Shown: one piece after another, positions 32,630 to 39,851 of the stretch
Position numbering within the stretch: the stretch's first letter is position 1
Layout of the letters: each line of letters opens with the position of its first letter
DNA from: CAYYFX01 sp046330135
Lineage (GTDB): Bacteria > ARS69
Length of the DNA stretch: 64,000 nucleotides
Direction of reading: 5' to 3'
Assembly (NCBI GenBank): GCA_046330135.1
Contig: JAXLTI010000004.1
Location: 496,001 to 560,000 of the forward strand
Program-made: the position numbers and the translations under genes
The notes under the pieces: generated by a model
Told to the model about the DNA's origin: nothing
Seen by the model: the letters and a program-made list of their open reading frames with translations, nothing else
Databases searched by the model: none

Positions 32630-34216
32630 TCAGCCCACCGTGGAGGTCATGCTGAGGAAGCTCCCCGTGACGCGTCGGATCGCGGGGCCCAGCTGGTAGC
32701 ACAGGCGGAAGAACGTGGGCGCTTCCACCGTGCGCCAGACGGCCTCGTGCACGTCCAACCGCTTGAGGACGTCCTCCAGCTCCGTCGCGATCTGCGCGAA
32801 CGCGGCGTCCAGGGCGGCGCCTTCCGGCTGGTCGGTGGGCTGCTTCATCGCCTGGCGCACCTTCGCGAACAGCCGCGGGAGCGGGTGCTGCTCTTCGTGG
32901 CACGGGTAGGGGTGGATCGTGTTGGCCGCCAGATCGGCGAGGCCGATCAGACGCGTCAAAGGCGCCGACGTGCGTCGCACGTTGTGGTGATGAGCGATGA
33001 CTTCCTGGAGCGACACGTCCACGTTCCATTTCCGAGCGATCCGCGCGCCGACCGCCTGGTGGTCCATGTCGCCCATCAGCGAGCGCTCGAGCGCAATCGT
33101 GGACTCCGCCCAGAGCTTGCCCTCCGCGTCTTTCTCCTTCACGCCGGTCTCGACCAGCGGATCGATCAGGAGGAGCGCGTCCTCGAAGCAGAGCGCCATC
33201 GTGACCTTGCCGATGTCGTGCAGGAGCCCGCCGGTGAACGGATCCTCCCCCGCCTTCAGCTCGAACTTCTCCCACAGGCGCAGGGCGTTCAACGCGTCGA
33301 CCTGTTCCGGAGACAGGGCGAAGCGCTCGAGGTCCGCCTTCTCCTGCGGCGCGGCCTCCGCGTGATCGGAGACGAGGGAGAAGAGCCGTGCGAAGAAGCC
33401 GGTGGCCACCGCGTGCCGCCAGAACTGATCGATGCGGGCGGCGCTGACCTTCTTGAAGAGGCGCTGGATCGTGCAGGCCGTGACGACCTCGCGGATGGTG
33501 TGCGCGCTGACCAGCGCGACCGCCTGCTCGATCGACGTGATCCGGCTGCGGAAGCTGTAGTGCGCGCTGTTGAGCAGCGAGAGGATGACGGTGCGCATCG
33601 GCAGGTCGGGGTCGATGGCGTCCGCCCACTTCTTCGGCGAGTCCGAGTCGCGCAGGGCGGCGACGCGGCGCTGCGTCTCCGGCAGCGACGGGAACATCGT
33701 GACGGAATCGAGCTGCCGGTCGAGGTGCTGCGCGCGTTGGTCCGGCGTCATCGAGCCGAGGTCCAGCTCGGGCTGGATCCCCGCCACGACGAAGTCGCGC
33801 ACGAGGGGCTGATAGAAGTCCGCCGTGGCCTCTTCGGTGGGGACGACCAGGCACCCGAGGTCGCGGAGGTTGCGGAGGACGCGGCGCGTCTGCTCGGGGC
33901 CTTCGGCGAGCGGGCGCGCAGGGTCGACGACGAGGATGGTGTGAACGCTGCCGCCGAGCAGCCGCACGATGACGTCCTGCTTGCCCTTGAACCGCGGGCC
34001 CACGAGCACCAGCCGGATCCGCTCTCGGTGTCGTCGCAGCGCCAGCGCCAGGCTCGAGTAGTCCGAGCAGACGACGTACTGCACCTGCCGGTGCGAGGGC
34101 AGCTGGGCGTTCTCGGTCCGGATGAGGTCGACGAGGTTCCGGAGGTGAGGCCGCGGCTCCAGCCGGTCTCCCAGCAGGACGAGGGCGTTCGCCGTGCGGA
34201 CGTCGGTCGAGCTCAC
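32630..34216 (-). CDS. HDOD-domain signalling protein with receiver-like N-terminus
   Basis: 528 residues. The N-terminal about 150 look like a receiver-type alpha/beta domain (LVLLGDRLEPRPHLRNLV, RIRLVLVGPRFKGKQDVI, HTILVVDPARPLAEG) but a clear phospho-acceptor Asp is not obvious. The rest is an HDOD region: MFPSLPETQRRVAALRD, PMRTVILSLLNSAHYSFRSRITSIEQAVALVS, FTGGLLHDIGKVTMAL (HD motif) and MDHQAVGARIARKWN followed by HHHNV. HDOD proteins act in bacterial signalling, usually through protein interactions. GTG start. It stands alone, 157 bases from the aroF gene. Confidence 0.8.
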   Translation of the reverse strand: MSSTDVRTANALVLLGDRLEPRPHLRNLVDLIRTENAQLPSHRQVQYVVCSDYSSLALALRRHRERIRLVLVGPRFKGKQDVIVRLLGGSVHTILVVDPARPLAEGPEQTRRVLRNLRDLGCLVVPTEEATADFYQPLVRDFVVAGIQPELDLGSMTPDQRAQHLDRQLDSVTMFPSLPETQRRVAALRDSDSPKKWADAIDPDLPMRTVILSLLNSAHYSFRSRITSIEQAVALVSAHTIREVVTACTIQRLFKKVSAARIDQFWRHAVATGFFARLFSLVSDHAEAAPQEKADLERFALSPEQVDALNALRLWEKFELKAGEDPFTGGLLHDIGKVTMALCFEDALLLIDPLVETGVKEKDAEGKLWAESTIALERSLMGDMDHQAVGARIARKWNVDVSLQEVIAHHHNVRRTSAPLTRLIGLADLAANTIHPYPCHEEQHPLPRLFAKVRQAMKQPTDQPEGAALDAAFAQIATELEDVLKRLDVHEAVWRTVEAPTFFRLCYQLGPAIRRVTGSFLSMTSTVG

Positions 34217-34383
34217 GGGCGGACTCCATGGAGAGGCTGATCCTCTTTTCGGCCTCCGCGTTTGCGAGATTGAGCCGATCCTCGCAGCCCGCCGCCGCCG
34301 GCGATTCCGGGCGGGGGAATGCCCGCGTCGTCGTCGCGTCGGACGTTGACGCACGTGAAGAGCGCGTCGGCGGCTCGGCGTCG

Positions 34384-34487
34384 TGCTTTTGCAGCGGACG
34401 GTCGCCGTCCTGCCTCAGGCGCCCTCCCGCTCCGTCGCCTCCGCCATCCCTGGCTGCGGCGACTTCGCGAAGCCGCTGCGAAAGCAC
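34384..34487. repeat. Long imperfect palindrome
   Basis: The outer arms GTGCTTTTGCAGCGG and CCGCTGCGAAAGCAC pair with one mismatch or G-U-like change. The inner sequence (GCGCCCTCCCGCTCCG...) also contains self-complementary GC-rich blocks and pairs again with an inverted copy at about 34641-34704. Confidence 0.55.
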
Positions 34488-34620
34488 GCCACCGAGCCGC
34501 CGACGCGTGCCTCGCCTCGCGCGGTCTGCGCCGGCGCGCCGAGGGCTCGCGCGACCTGGGCCACGATCCCCGGACGCAGGGCGTCGTTGGCGGGTCTCGG
34601 CCGCCACGACCCGGTATCGG

Positions 34621-34753
34621 TCTCGCCTCGGGGCCGGCCTCTTCGACGCGGCTTCGCGGAGGCGGCGTAGCCAGGATGGCGGAGCCGCCGAGCGGGAGGG
34701 CGCCGGAGGACGTCTGACCCGTCCGAGGCGAAGAGGCCGGCCCCGAGGCGAGA
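34621..34753. repeat. 23-bp perfect inverted repeat
   Basis: Bases 34621-34643 and 34731-34753 are exact reverse complements (TCTCGCCTCGGGGCCGGCCT... and its complement), separated by 87 bases. The spacer holds an inverted copy of the sequence near 34419-34480. Confidence 0.7.
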
Positions 34754-34885
34754 CGTGCGAACCCTGACACGGCTCCGACCCGACGAGGCGAGCCGCGAGG
34801 CGAGACGAGCGAACCCTGACACGGCTCCGACCCGACGAGGCGAGCCGCGAGGCGAGACGAGCGAACCCTGACACGGCTCCGAAAC
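34730..34885. repeat. Three 52-bp tandem direct repeats
   Basis: Units start at 34730, 34782 and 34834. The core GAACCCTGACACGGCTCCGA recurs at 34759, 34811 and 34863. Units two and three are identical except for their last three bases; unit one is more divergent in its first half. The array lies directly downstream of the aldo/keto reductase stop codon (at 34890, minus strand). Confidence 0.85.
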
Positions 34886-34889
34886 CGGT

Positions 34890-35735
34890 CTAGACCGTGG
34901 CGACGCCTCCGCGTCGCGGCGCCAGCGGGAAGGCCTGCTCGATGCGGCGGAGGTCCTCCTCGCCGAGGGCCAGGCCGCCCGCGAGGGAGTTCTCGTGGAC
35001 GTGGTCCACGCGGGAGGTCATGGGGATGGCGAAGAGAGAGGGCCGCCGCACGAGGAAGGCGAGGGCCACCTGTCGCGGCGTGGCCCCGAAACCGGCGGCG
35101 ATCCCGGCCAGCACGCGACCGCTCGGCGTCTCCGGGCCCGGGATGCCGCCGTGCGAGAAGGGGCTGTAGCCCACCACCGCGATCCCGTGCCGCTCGCACG
35201 TGGGGATCACGGCGTGCTCGATGGTGCGCTCGCCGAGATGGTAGAAGACCTGGTTGCACGCCACGCGCCCCGGCCCCGCCGCGCGCACCGTCTCCTCCAC
35301 GCGCGCCTCGTCGAAGTTGCTGACGCCCCAGCGCAGGATCTTCCCGGCCGCTCGCAGCTCCTCGAACGCGGCCACGGTCTCCGTGATCGGATGACTGCTC
35401 TCCCAGTGCAGGAGATAACAGTCCAGCCGATCGGTCCGCAGCCTGCGCAGCGAGCGTTCGCACGCGCGGAGCGTGTCCTCCCGCGACGCGTTCTCGGGCA
35501 TGACCTTGCTCACGAGAAACGCCTCGTCGCGCCGGCCCGCGAGCGCTTCGCCGAGGATGTCCTCCACCTTGCCGCTCCCGTACAGCTCGGCGGTGTCGAT
35601 GTGGAGGAGGCCTTCGTCCAGCGCGGCGTGCACCACGGCGACGGCGCGGCTGCGCTCCGTCTTCTCGAGCATCCACGTGCCGAAGCCCACGACCGGCACG
35701 GGAGGGCCGTTCGCGCCGAAGGGATGCCGCTTCAT
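34890..35735 (-). CDS. Aldo/keto reductase
   Basis: A 281-residue NADPH-dependent AKR with a TIM-barrel fold. It begins PVPVVGFGTWMLEK, has LHIDTAELYGSGKVEDILGEAL (the catalytic Asp/Tyr pair), DRLDCYLLHWESSHP (catalytic His region), ILRWGVSNFDEARVEE, VACNQVFYHL and a final cofactor-binding region FAIPMTSRVDHVHENSL. It is the last gene in the minus-strand series starting at the PstS-like gene, only six bases after the aminopeptidase. The substrate is unknown. Confidence 0.9.
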   Translation of the reverse strand: MKRHPFGANGPPVPVVGFGTWMLEKTERSRAVAVVHAALDEGLLHIDTAELYGSGKVEDILGEALAGRRDEAFLVSKVMPENASREDTLRACERSLRRLRTDRLDCYLLHWESSHPITETVAAFEELRAAGKILRWGVSNFDEARVEETVRAAGPGRVACNQVFYHLGERTIEHAVIPTCERHGIAVVGYSPFSHGGIPGPETPSGRVLAGIAAGFGATPRQVALAFLVRRPSLFAIPMTSRVDHVHENSLAGGLALGEEDLRRIEQAFPLAPRRGGVATV

Positions 35736-35740
35736 CGTGA

Positions 35741-37168
35741 CTAGCGGGCGGCGGTCGCCGTTCGAGCCGACTCGAGCGCCGCCTCGAGGTCCCGGATCTC
35801 CTTCGGAACGCTCGGCGTGAGCACCTCCGGCGCGCCGTCCGTCACCAGGACGTCGTCCTCGATGCGAACCCCGCCGAATCCGCGACCGTCGTTCGCGGCC
35901 AGGAACTTCTCCGCTCGATCGAAGTCCACGACCTCGGCGAGGCGCTCCCGCGTGGCACGGGAGTGGAGGATCGCGGGCACGAAGTACAGCCCCGGTTCCA
36001 CGGTCACCACCATTCCCGGCGCGAGGTCGAGGTCCATGCGAAGGAACGCGAGGCCGGGCTCCGTGCTGCGAGAGCGACCCGGCCCGTAGAGAACGGCGTC
36101 GCCGAACGTGCGGAGATCGTGCGTGTCCAGGCCGAGGAGATGGCCGAGCCCGTGCGGGAAGAAGAGACCCGCGGCGCCGCGGGAGACGGCGTCGTCCACG
36201 GACACGCGAAGGAGCCCCATGCCGTGGAGGCCCTCCGCGATCACGCGCGTGGCCGCGATGTGGACGTCCCGCCAGCGCACGCCCGAGCGGCAGCGCGCGA
36301 TGGCCGCCTCCTGCGCGGCGAGCACGGTCTCGTAGACGTCCCGCTGCTCCGGGGAGAACCGGCCGTCCACCGGCCACGTCCGCGTGACGTCCGCGCCCCA
36401 GCCGGACTCCACCTCGGTCCCCGCGTCCACGAGCAACAGATCGCCCTCCGCGAGGACGCCCTCGTGGCCGTGGTTGTGCAGGATCTCGCCGCGAACGGAG
36501 AGGATGGTGGCGTACGCCGGGTAGCCGCCGTACTTCGCGAAGATCCCGTCCACGAGCGCCGCCAGCTCCCGCTCCGAGCGGCCGGGCCGCGTGGACAAAA
36601 TGGCCGCGGCGAACGCTTCCGCGGTGATGGTGCCCGCGTGACGCATCTCGTCCAGCTCGAGGGGCGCCTTGCGCATCCGCAGGGCGGCCAGCGCGTCGCG
36701 CAACCCGGACGGCGCCAGCTGCGACGGCTCGTAGAGATCCAGCGGCTGGCCGGTGATCTTGCGCGCCAGCTCGGTGGCGCGCGCGTCCGGCACGGCGATG
36801 CTGTCCACGACGCGTCCCTTGCGCAACCACTCCAGGTCGCGCTCGAGCTGCTCGACCGGAAGCACGCGGTCCACCTCGAGCGCGGCGGCCAGCTCGTCGA
36901 AGGACGGGCGCGGGCCCATCCAGAGCGCGTCCACTTCGGTGCGCTCGTGAAGGAAGAGCGTGACCGTGCCGTCCTGCGGATCGAAGAACGCGCACGCGTC
37001 GGGCTCGGGCGGCGGGAAGAAGAGGAGGAAATTGCTGTCCGCGCGAAGCGGGTACGTCATGAAGGGCGAGTTCCGCGGGATCTCGCCACCCGCGAACAGG
37101 AGGGCCGGACGCTCGAGGCGCGAAAGCAGGTCACGACGTCGCGCGACGTAATGGCGAATCGGAATCAT
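35741..37168 (-). CDS. M24B metallopeptidase, Xaa-Pro aminopeptidase
   Basis: About 475 residues with the PepP/prolidase plan: an N-terminal creatinase-like domain including NSPFMTYPLRADSNFLLFF, and a C-terminal pita-bread domain with the dinuclear-metal ligands seen in GDLLLVDAGTEVESGWGADVTRTW (two Asp), GLGHLLGLDTHD (His), MVVTVEPGLYF (Glu) and FGGVRIEDDVLVT (Glu). It releases N-terminal residues preceding proline. The ATG at 37168 is chosen; a GTG six bases upstream is possible. It lies in the same transcript direction as the TonB gene. Confidence 0.9.
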   Translation of the reverse strand: MIPIRHYVARRRDLLSRLERPALLFAGGEIPRNSPFMTYPLRADSNFLLFFPPPEPDACAFFDPQDGTVTLFLHERTEVDALWMGPRPSFDELAAALEVDRVLPVEQLERDLEWLRKGRVVDSIAVPDARATELARKITGQPLDLYEPSQLAPSGLRDALAALRMRKAPLELDEMRHAGTITAEAFAAAILSTRPGRSERELAALVDGIFAKYGGYPAYATILSVRGEILHNHGHEGVLAEGDLLLVDAGTEVESGWGADVTRTWPVDGRFSPEQRDVYETVLAAQEAAIARCRSGVRWRDVHIAATRVIAEGLHGMGLLRVSVDDAVSRGAAGLFFPHGLGHLLGLDTHDLRTFGDAVLYGPGRSRSTEPGLAFLRMDLDLAPGMVVTVEPGLYFVPAILHSRATRERLAEVVDFDRAEKFLAANDGRGFGGVRIEDDVLVTDGAPEVLTPSVPKEIRDLEAALESARTATAAR

Positions 37169-37181
37169 CGGCACAGTCTAC

Positions 37182-37245
37182 GACAATTCGAACGTGATCG
37201 GCAGCATCACCCCGACAATTTGAACGTGATGGGCATCATCACCCA
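37182..37245. repeat. 32-bp duplication at the tonB 3' end
   Basis: GACAATTCGAACGTGATCGG and GACAATTTGAACGTGATGGG begin 32 bases apart. Read on the minus strand, both encode the same ending PITF(E/K)LS in different frames, so the last part of the tonB gene has been duplicated. The second, outer copy is beyond the present stop. Confidence 0.75.
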
Positions 37246-37971
37246 GACCTCGACCGGCTGCTGCTGCGAAATGGCCGGGCGGAAGACGGCGCTCTTCGCG
37301 GAGGCGATGGCGGCCTCGTTGAGCAGGGGATTCCCCTCCACCACGATGACGTTCTTGACCTTGCCGTCCTTCCCCACGAGGACGCGCACCATGACCGTGC
37401 CCTGCACCCCCGCCGACTTCGCCAGCTCCGGGTACACGGGCGGGTCGATCCGCAGGCGCACCGGATCCTCGTCCACCGCGACGAAGTCGTCGGGGGAGGG
37501 GCTCCCCTGGGTGTCGTTCTCGACCACGAGCGTGTCCCCGGCGCCGCTGCCGCCGAGGTCGGTCGTGGTGATCGGGGCGAGCGCCTCGGCCATCTCCTTC
37601 ACCGTGGCCACCGTCTTCGCCGGCGCCAGCTCGTCCTTGACCGGCTCCGGAATCCCGATCGAAGGCGGCGCCACGGCCTGGGCGATGGCGAGCTGGGGCA
37701 CGGCGGGCCGCGCGATCGACGGCGGCACGCCCAGCTCCGTGTAGCGCACGATGTGCACCCGTCGCGCCACGGGCGCGGTCTCGCGCGCGTGCGTCCAGGC
37801 CAGCCACGCGGCGAACGCGAGCAGCCCGAGGACGAGCGAGACCGCGTTCGCCCACGAGAGCCATTTCGCCGTCTCCCTCCGCAGCGGGTGCATCTCGCCC
37901 GTGACGGGCAGCTGCGGGGCGTCGGCCAGGGAGAAGGCCCACGGAACGCGAGCGGAGTCGTGGCGGCTCAT
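37207..37971 (-). CDS. tonB: TonB-family energy transducer
   Basis: 254 residues. A single N-terminal membrane helix lies at about 39-59 (ANAVSLVLGLLAFAAWLAW) after a cytoplasmic part of some 38 residues. A periplasmic Pro/Ala/Ile spacer follows, then a C-terminal TonB domain: IDPPVYPELAKSAGVQGTVM, VRVLVGKDGKVKNVIVVEG, PLLNEAAIASAKSAVFRPA. TonB passes proton-motive energy from ExbB/ExbD to outer-membrane receptors; one such receptor is at 59174. The start is the ATG in the first of three local repeats. Confidence 0.88.
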   Translation of the reverse strand: MSRHDSARVPWAFSLADAPQLPVTGEMHPLRRETAKWLSWANAVSLVLGLLAFAAWLAWTHARETAPVARRVHIVRYTELGVPPSIARPAVPQLAIAQAVAPPSIGIPEPVKDELAPAKTVATVKEMAEALAPITTTDLGGSGAGDTLVVENDTQGSPSPDDFVAVDEDPVRLRIDPPVYPELAKSAGVQGTVMVRVLVGKDGKVKNVIVVEGNPLLNEAAIASAKSAVFRPAISQQQPVEVWVMMPITFKLSG

Positions 37972-38076
37972 CGGGCACCGTGGAGGACGGCCGAGGCGCG
38001 GCGGCTCATCGGGCAGCGGTGGTGACCGGCGGAGGCGCGGCGGGTCACTTCGCACCGTGGAGGACGGCGGCGTCGG
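37962..38076. repeat. Three-copy local repeat across the exbD-tonB junction
   Basis: Units beginning at 37962, 38000 and 38039 share GGCGGCTCATCGGGCA-like and CCGTGGAGGACGG-like stretches, with spacing 38 and 39 bases. The tonB start codon is inside unit one and the exbD stop codon inside unit three, so the duplications lengthen the gap between the two genes. Confidence 0.7.
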
Positions 38077-38542
38077 CGTCCGTCATCGGGATCAGGCTGA
38101 AGCGCTCCATCTCGGCATCCTGGAGCGTGTCCATCATGTCCACCATGCGCGAGTACCGCGCCTGGCGGTGGATCTTCACGAGCACGATCAGATCGGCGTT
38201 CGCCCGCGCGCGGTCGCGGAAAGACGTGAGCAGCTCGTCCCACGTGAGCGTGGTGATCGCGCCCGTGCCGAGCCGCGCGTGCACGGAGTCATCCGCGTCC
38301 ACGTAGACCGTCATGACGTTCGACTCCGGCACCTCCACCTTCGCGTCGGGGTCCGGCATGTTGACCTCCATCGCGAGCGGGCGGCGGAACACGGTGGTCA
38401 CCATGAAGAAGATCAGCAGCAGGAAGGCGATGTCCACCATCGGCGTCATGTCGATGCGGACGCCCAGCCGGCGACGTCGACGCGCGCCGGCCCCGCCGCC
38501 TCTTCGCGCGCCCGGATCCGGGGTGGAATCGGTGCCTGCCAT
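38045..38542 (-). CDS. exbD: ExbD-family biopolymer transport protein
   Basis: 165 residues. After a Gly/Arg-rich start, the ExbD signature VRIDMTPMVDIAFLLLIFFMV carries the membrane helix with the conserved Asp of the proton path, at about residue 37. A periplasmic domain follows (EVNMPDPDAKVEVPESN and a VLVKIHRQARYSRMVDMMD helix). It starts nine bases after the ExbB-ExbD fusion, giving this operon two ExbD domains. Confidence 0.88.
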   Translation of the reverse strand: MAGTDSTPDPGARRGGGAGARRRRRLGVRIDMTPMVDIAFLLLIFFMVTTVFRRPLAMEVNMPDPDAKVEVPESNVMTVYVDADDSVHARLGTGAITTLTWDELLTSFRDRARANADLIVLVKIHRQARYSRMVDMMDTLQDAEMERFSLIPMTDADAAVLHGAK

Positions 38543-38551
38543 GCGCCTTCC

Positions 38552-39784
38552 TCAGTTCGCCCCGGCGGAAGCGGGGCGCTTCAGGTCGGTCATCAGGTTG
38601 AAGCGGGGCGTCTTCGCCTTCGCGAGCGAGCCCATGAGATCCGCGACCGTGCCGAACGCGGCATCCTTGTCGCCCTTCACGACCACGATGGCGCCGGGGT
38701 TGCGGCTGCGCCACGCCACGATCGCCTCGAGGGCACCGTCGGGGCGGATCTCCTCCGCGTCCGTGCCGCGCTCGCTGGAGATGAACACGTGCCCCTCGCG
38801 GCTCACGGTGAGGATGATCGTGTCGTGCTCGGGCACGTGGATCTCGGACGTGGACGCGGGCAGCTGAACCGACACCTGCTCCGGCGGCTTGAACTGCGTG
38901 GTGGACATGAAGAAGATCAGCAGCAGGAACGCCACGTCCACCATGGGCGTCATGTCGATGCGCACGCCCATGCGATGTCCCTTCTTGGCATGCCGGGCGG
39001 CGAAGGCGGCCCGCGCCAGCGCGGCGAGTCGACCTCGACGCAGGCCGCCCTCCGGTCGCTCGGCCGCGGGCCTCCGGCGCTCCAACAGGCGCGCCACCTC
39101 GTGCGCCGTCTCGTCGGTCCTGCCGTAGAACTCGTCCAGGCGGGCGGTGAAGTAGTTGTGCATCATCGTGCCGATGATCGCCGTGGTGAGTCCGAGGGCC
39201 GTGTTCACGAGCGCCTCGGAGATGCCGAGCGCGAGCTGCGTGGCGTCGGGCGTGCCGGCGCGCGACATGGCGCGGAAGGCCCGGATCATTCCCACGGTGG
39301 TGCCGAGGAGGCCGAGGAGCGTCGCGATGGAGGCGAGCGTGGAGAGCGCGATGAGGTTGCGCTCGAGATGCGGCGCCTCGAGCGCGCTGGCGCGCGCCAT
39401 CGCTTCGCGCGCCCGGGCGAGGAGATCCCGCCGACGTCCGCCGGCGGCGTCCAGCGCGCGGTAGCGCTCCAGCCCCGCGCCCACGACGTTCGCGAGGCTG
39501 CCGCCCTGGCGCTTGCACGCCTCGATCGCGTCGCCGATCTCGCCATCGGGAACGGGATCTCCCACCGAGCGCACGAAGGCCTTCGAGTCGGTCCGGCCTC
39601 CGGCCCGCCAGAGCACGAGCAGACGCTCGAGGCCGAACGTGAAGACGAGGAAGAGACAGGTGAGGCCGACGACGATGAGGGGGCCGCCCTGATGGATGTA
39701 CTCCGGCGACCGTTCCCACATGAGCCAGGACACGGCGACGGACACGAGGACGATGGGGAGCGAAACGGGGCTCGAGCCCTTCAT
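38552..39784 (-). CDS. Natural ExbB-ExbD fusion
   Basis: A single 410-codon ORF. Residues about 1-235 are a MotA/TolQ/ExbB channel protein with helices near 10-23, 35-58, 143-170 and 188-212; HLERNLIALSTLASIATLLGLLGTTVGMI is the ExbB core. A short basic linker (about 236-271) leads to an ExbD domain, MGVRIDMTPMVDVAFLLLIFF with the conserved Asp at 283 and a periplasmic part with IVVVKGDKDAAFGTVADLM. Normally these are separate proteins in a 5:2-type complex. An internal ATG (residue 272) could also give free ExbD. No stop or frameshift separates the domains. Confidence 0.82.
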   Translation of the reverse strand: MKGSSPVSLPIVLVSVAVSWLMWERSPEYIHQGGPLIVVGLTCLFLVFTFGLERLLVLWRAGGRTDSKAFVRSVGDPVPDGEIGDAIEACKRQGGSLANVVGAGLERYRALDAAGGRRRDLLARAREAMARASALEAPHLERNLIALSTLASIATLLGLLGTTVGMIRAFRAMSRAGTPDATQLALGISEALVNTALGLTTAIIGTMMHNYFTARLDEFYGRTDETAHEVARLLERRRPAAERPEGGLRRGRLAALARAAFAARHAKKGHRMGVRIDMTPMVDVAFLLLIFFMSTTQFKPPEQVSVQLPASTSEIHVPEHDTIILTVSREGHVFISSERGTDAEEIRPDGALEAIVAWRSRNPGAIVVVKGDKDAAFGTVADLMGSLAKAKTPRFNLMTDLKRPASAGAN

Positions 39785-39851
39785 GCGATCTCTCCCGGCC
39801 GGCGAGGCCGCAGCACCGGCGGCGGCCCGACGTGGATGCGAGGCCGCAAGG

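Larger units (their letters stand above)
34217..34889. other. 673-bp non-coding region rich in structured repeats
   Basis: The stretch between the HDOD and aldo/keto reductase genes holds no credible ORF; all frames are low-complexity Arg/Ser/Ala shadows. Instead it has nested repeats: an imperfect palindrome of about 104 bases with 15-base arms (34384-34398 and 34473-34487), a longer inverted pair (about 34419-34480 against 34641-34704), a 23-bp perfect inverted repeat (34621-34643 and 34731-34753) and three tandem 52-bp units ending just before the reductase stop. This looks like a REP-type or structured-RNA cluster. Confidence 0.6.

Noticed and set aside
34415..34822. Short open frames inside the repeat region
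   Set aside because: They follow the inverted and tandem repeats and encode Arg/Ser/Ala-rich sequence without similarity to known proteins.
38950..39070. ExbB-ExbD junction as a sequencing frameshift
   Set aside because: The frame is continuous with no shift, and the linker composition is like other ExbD N-termini; only resequencing could overturn this.
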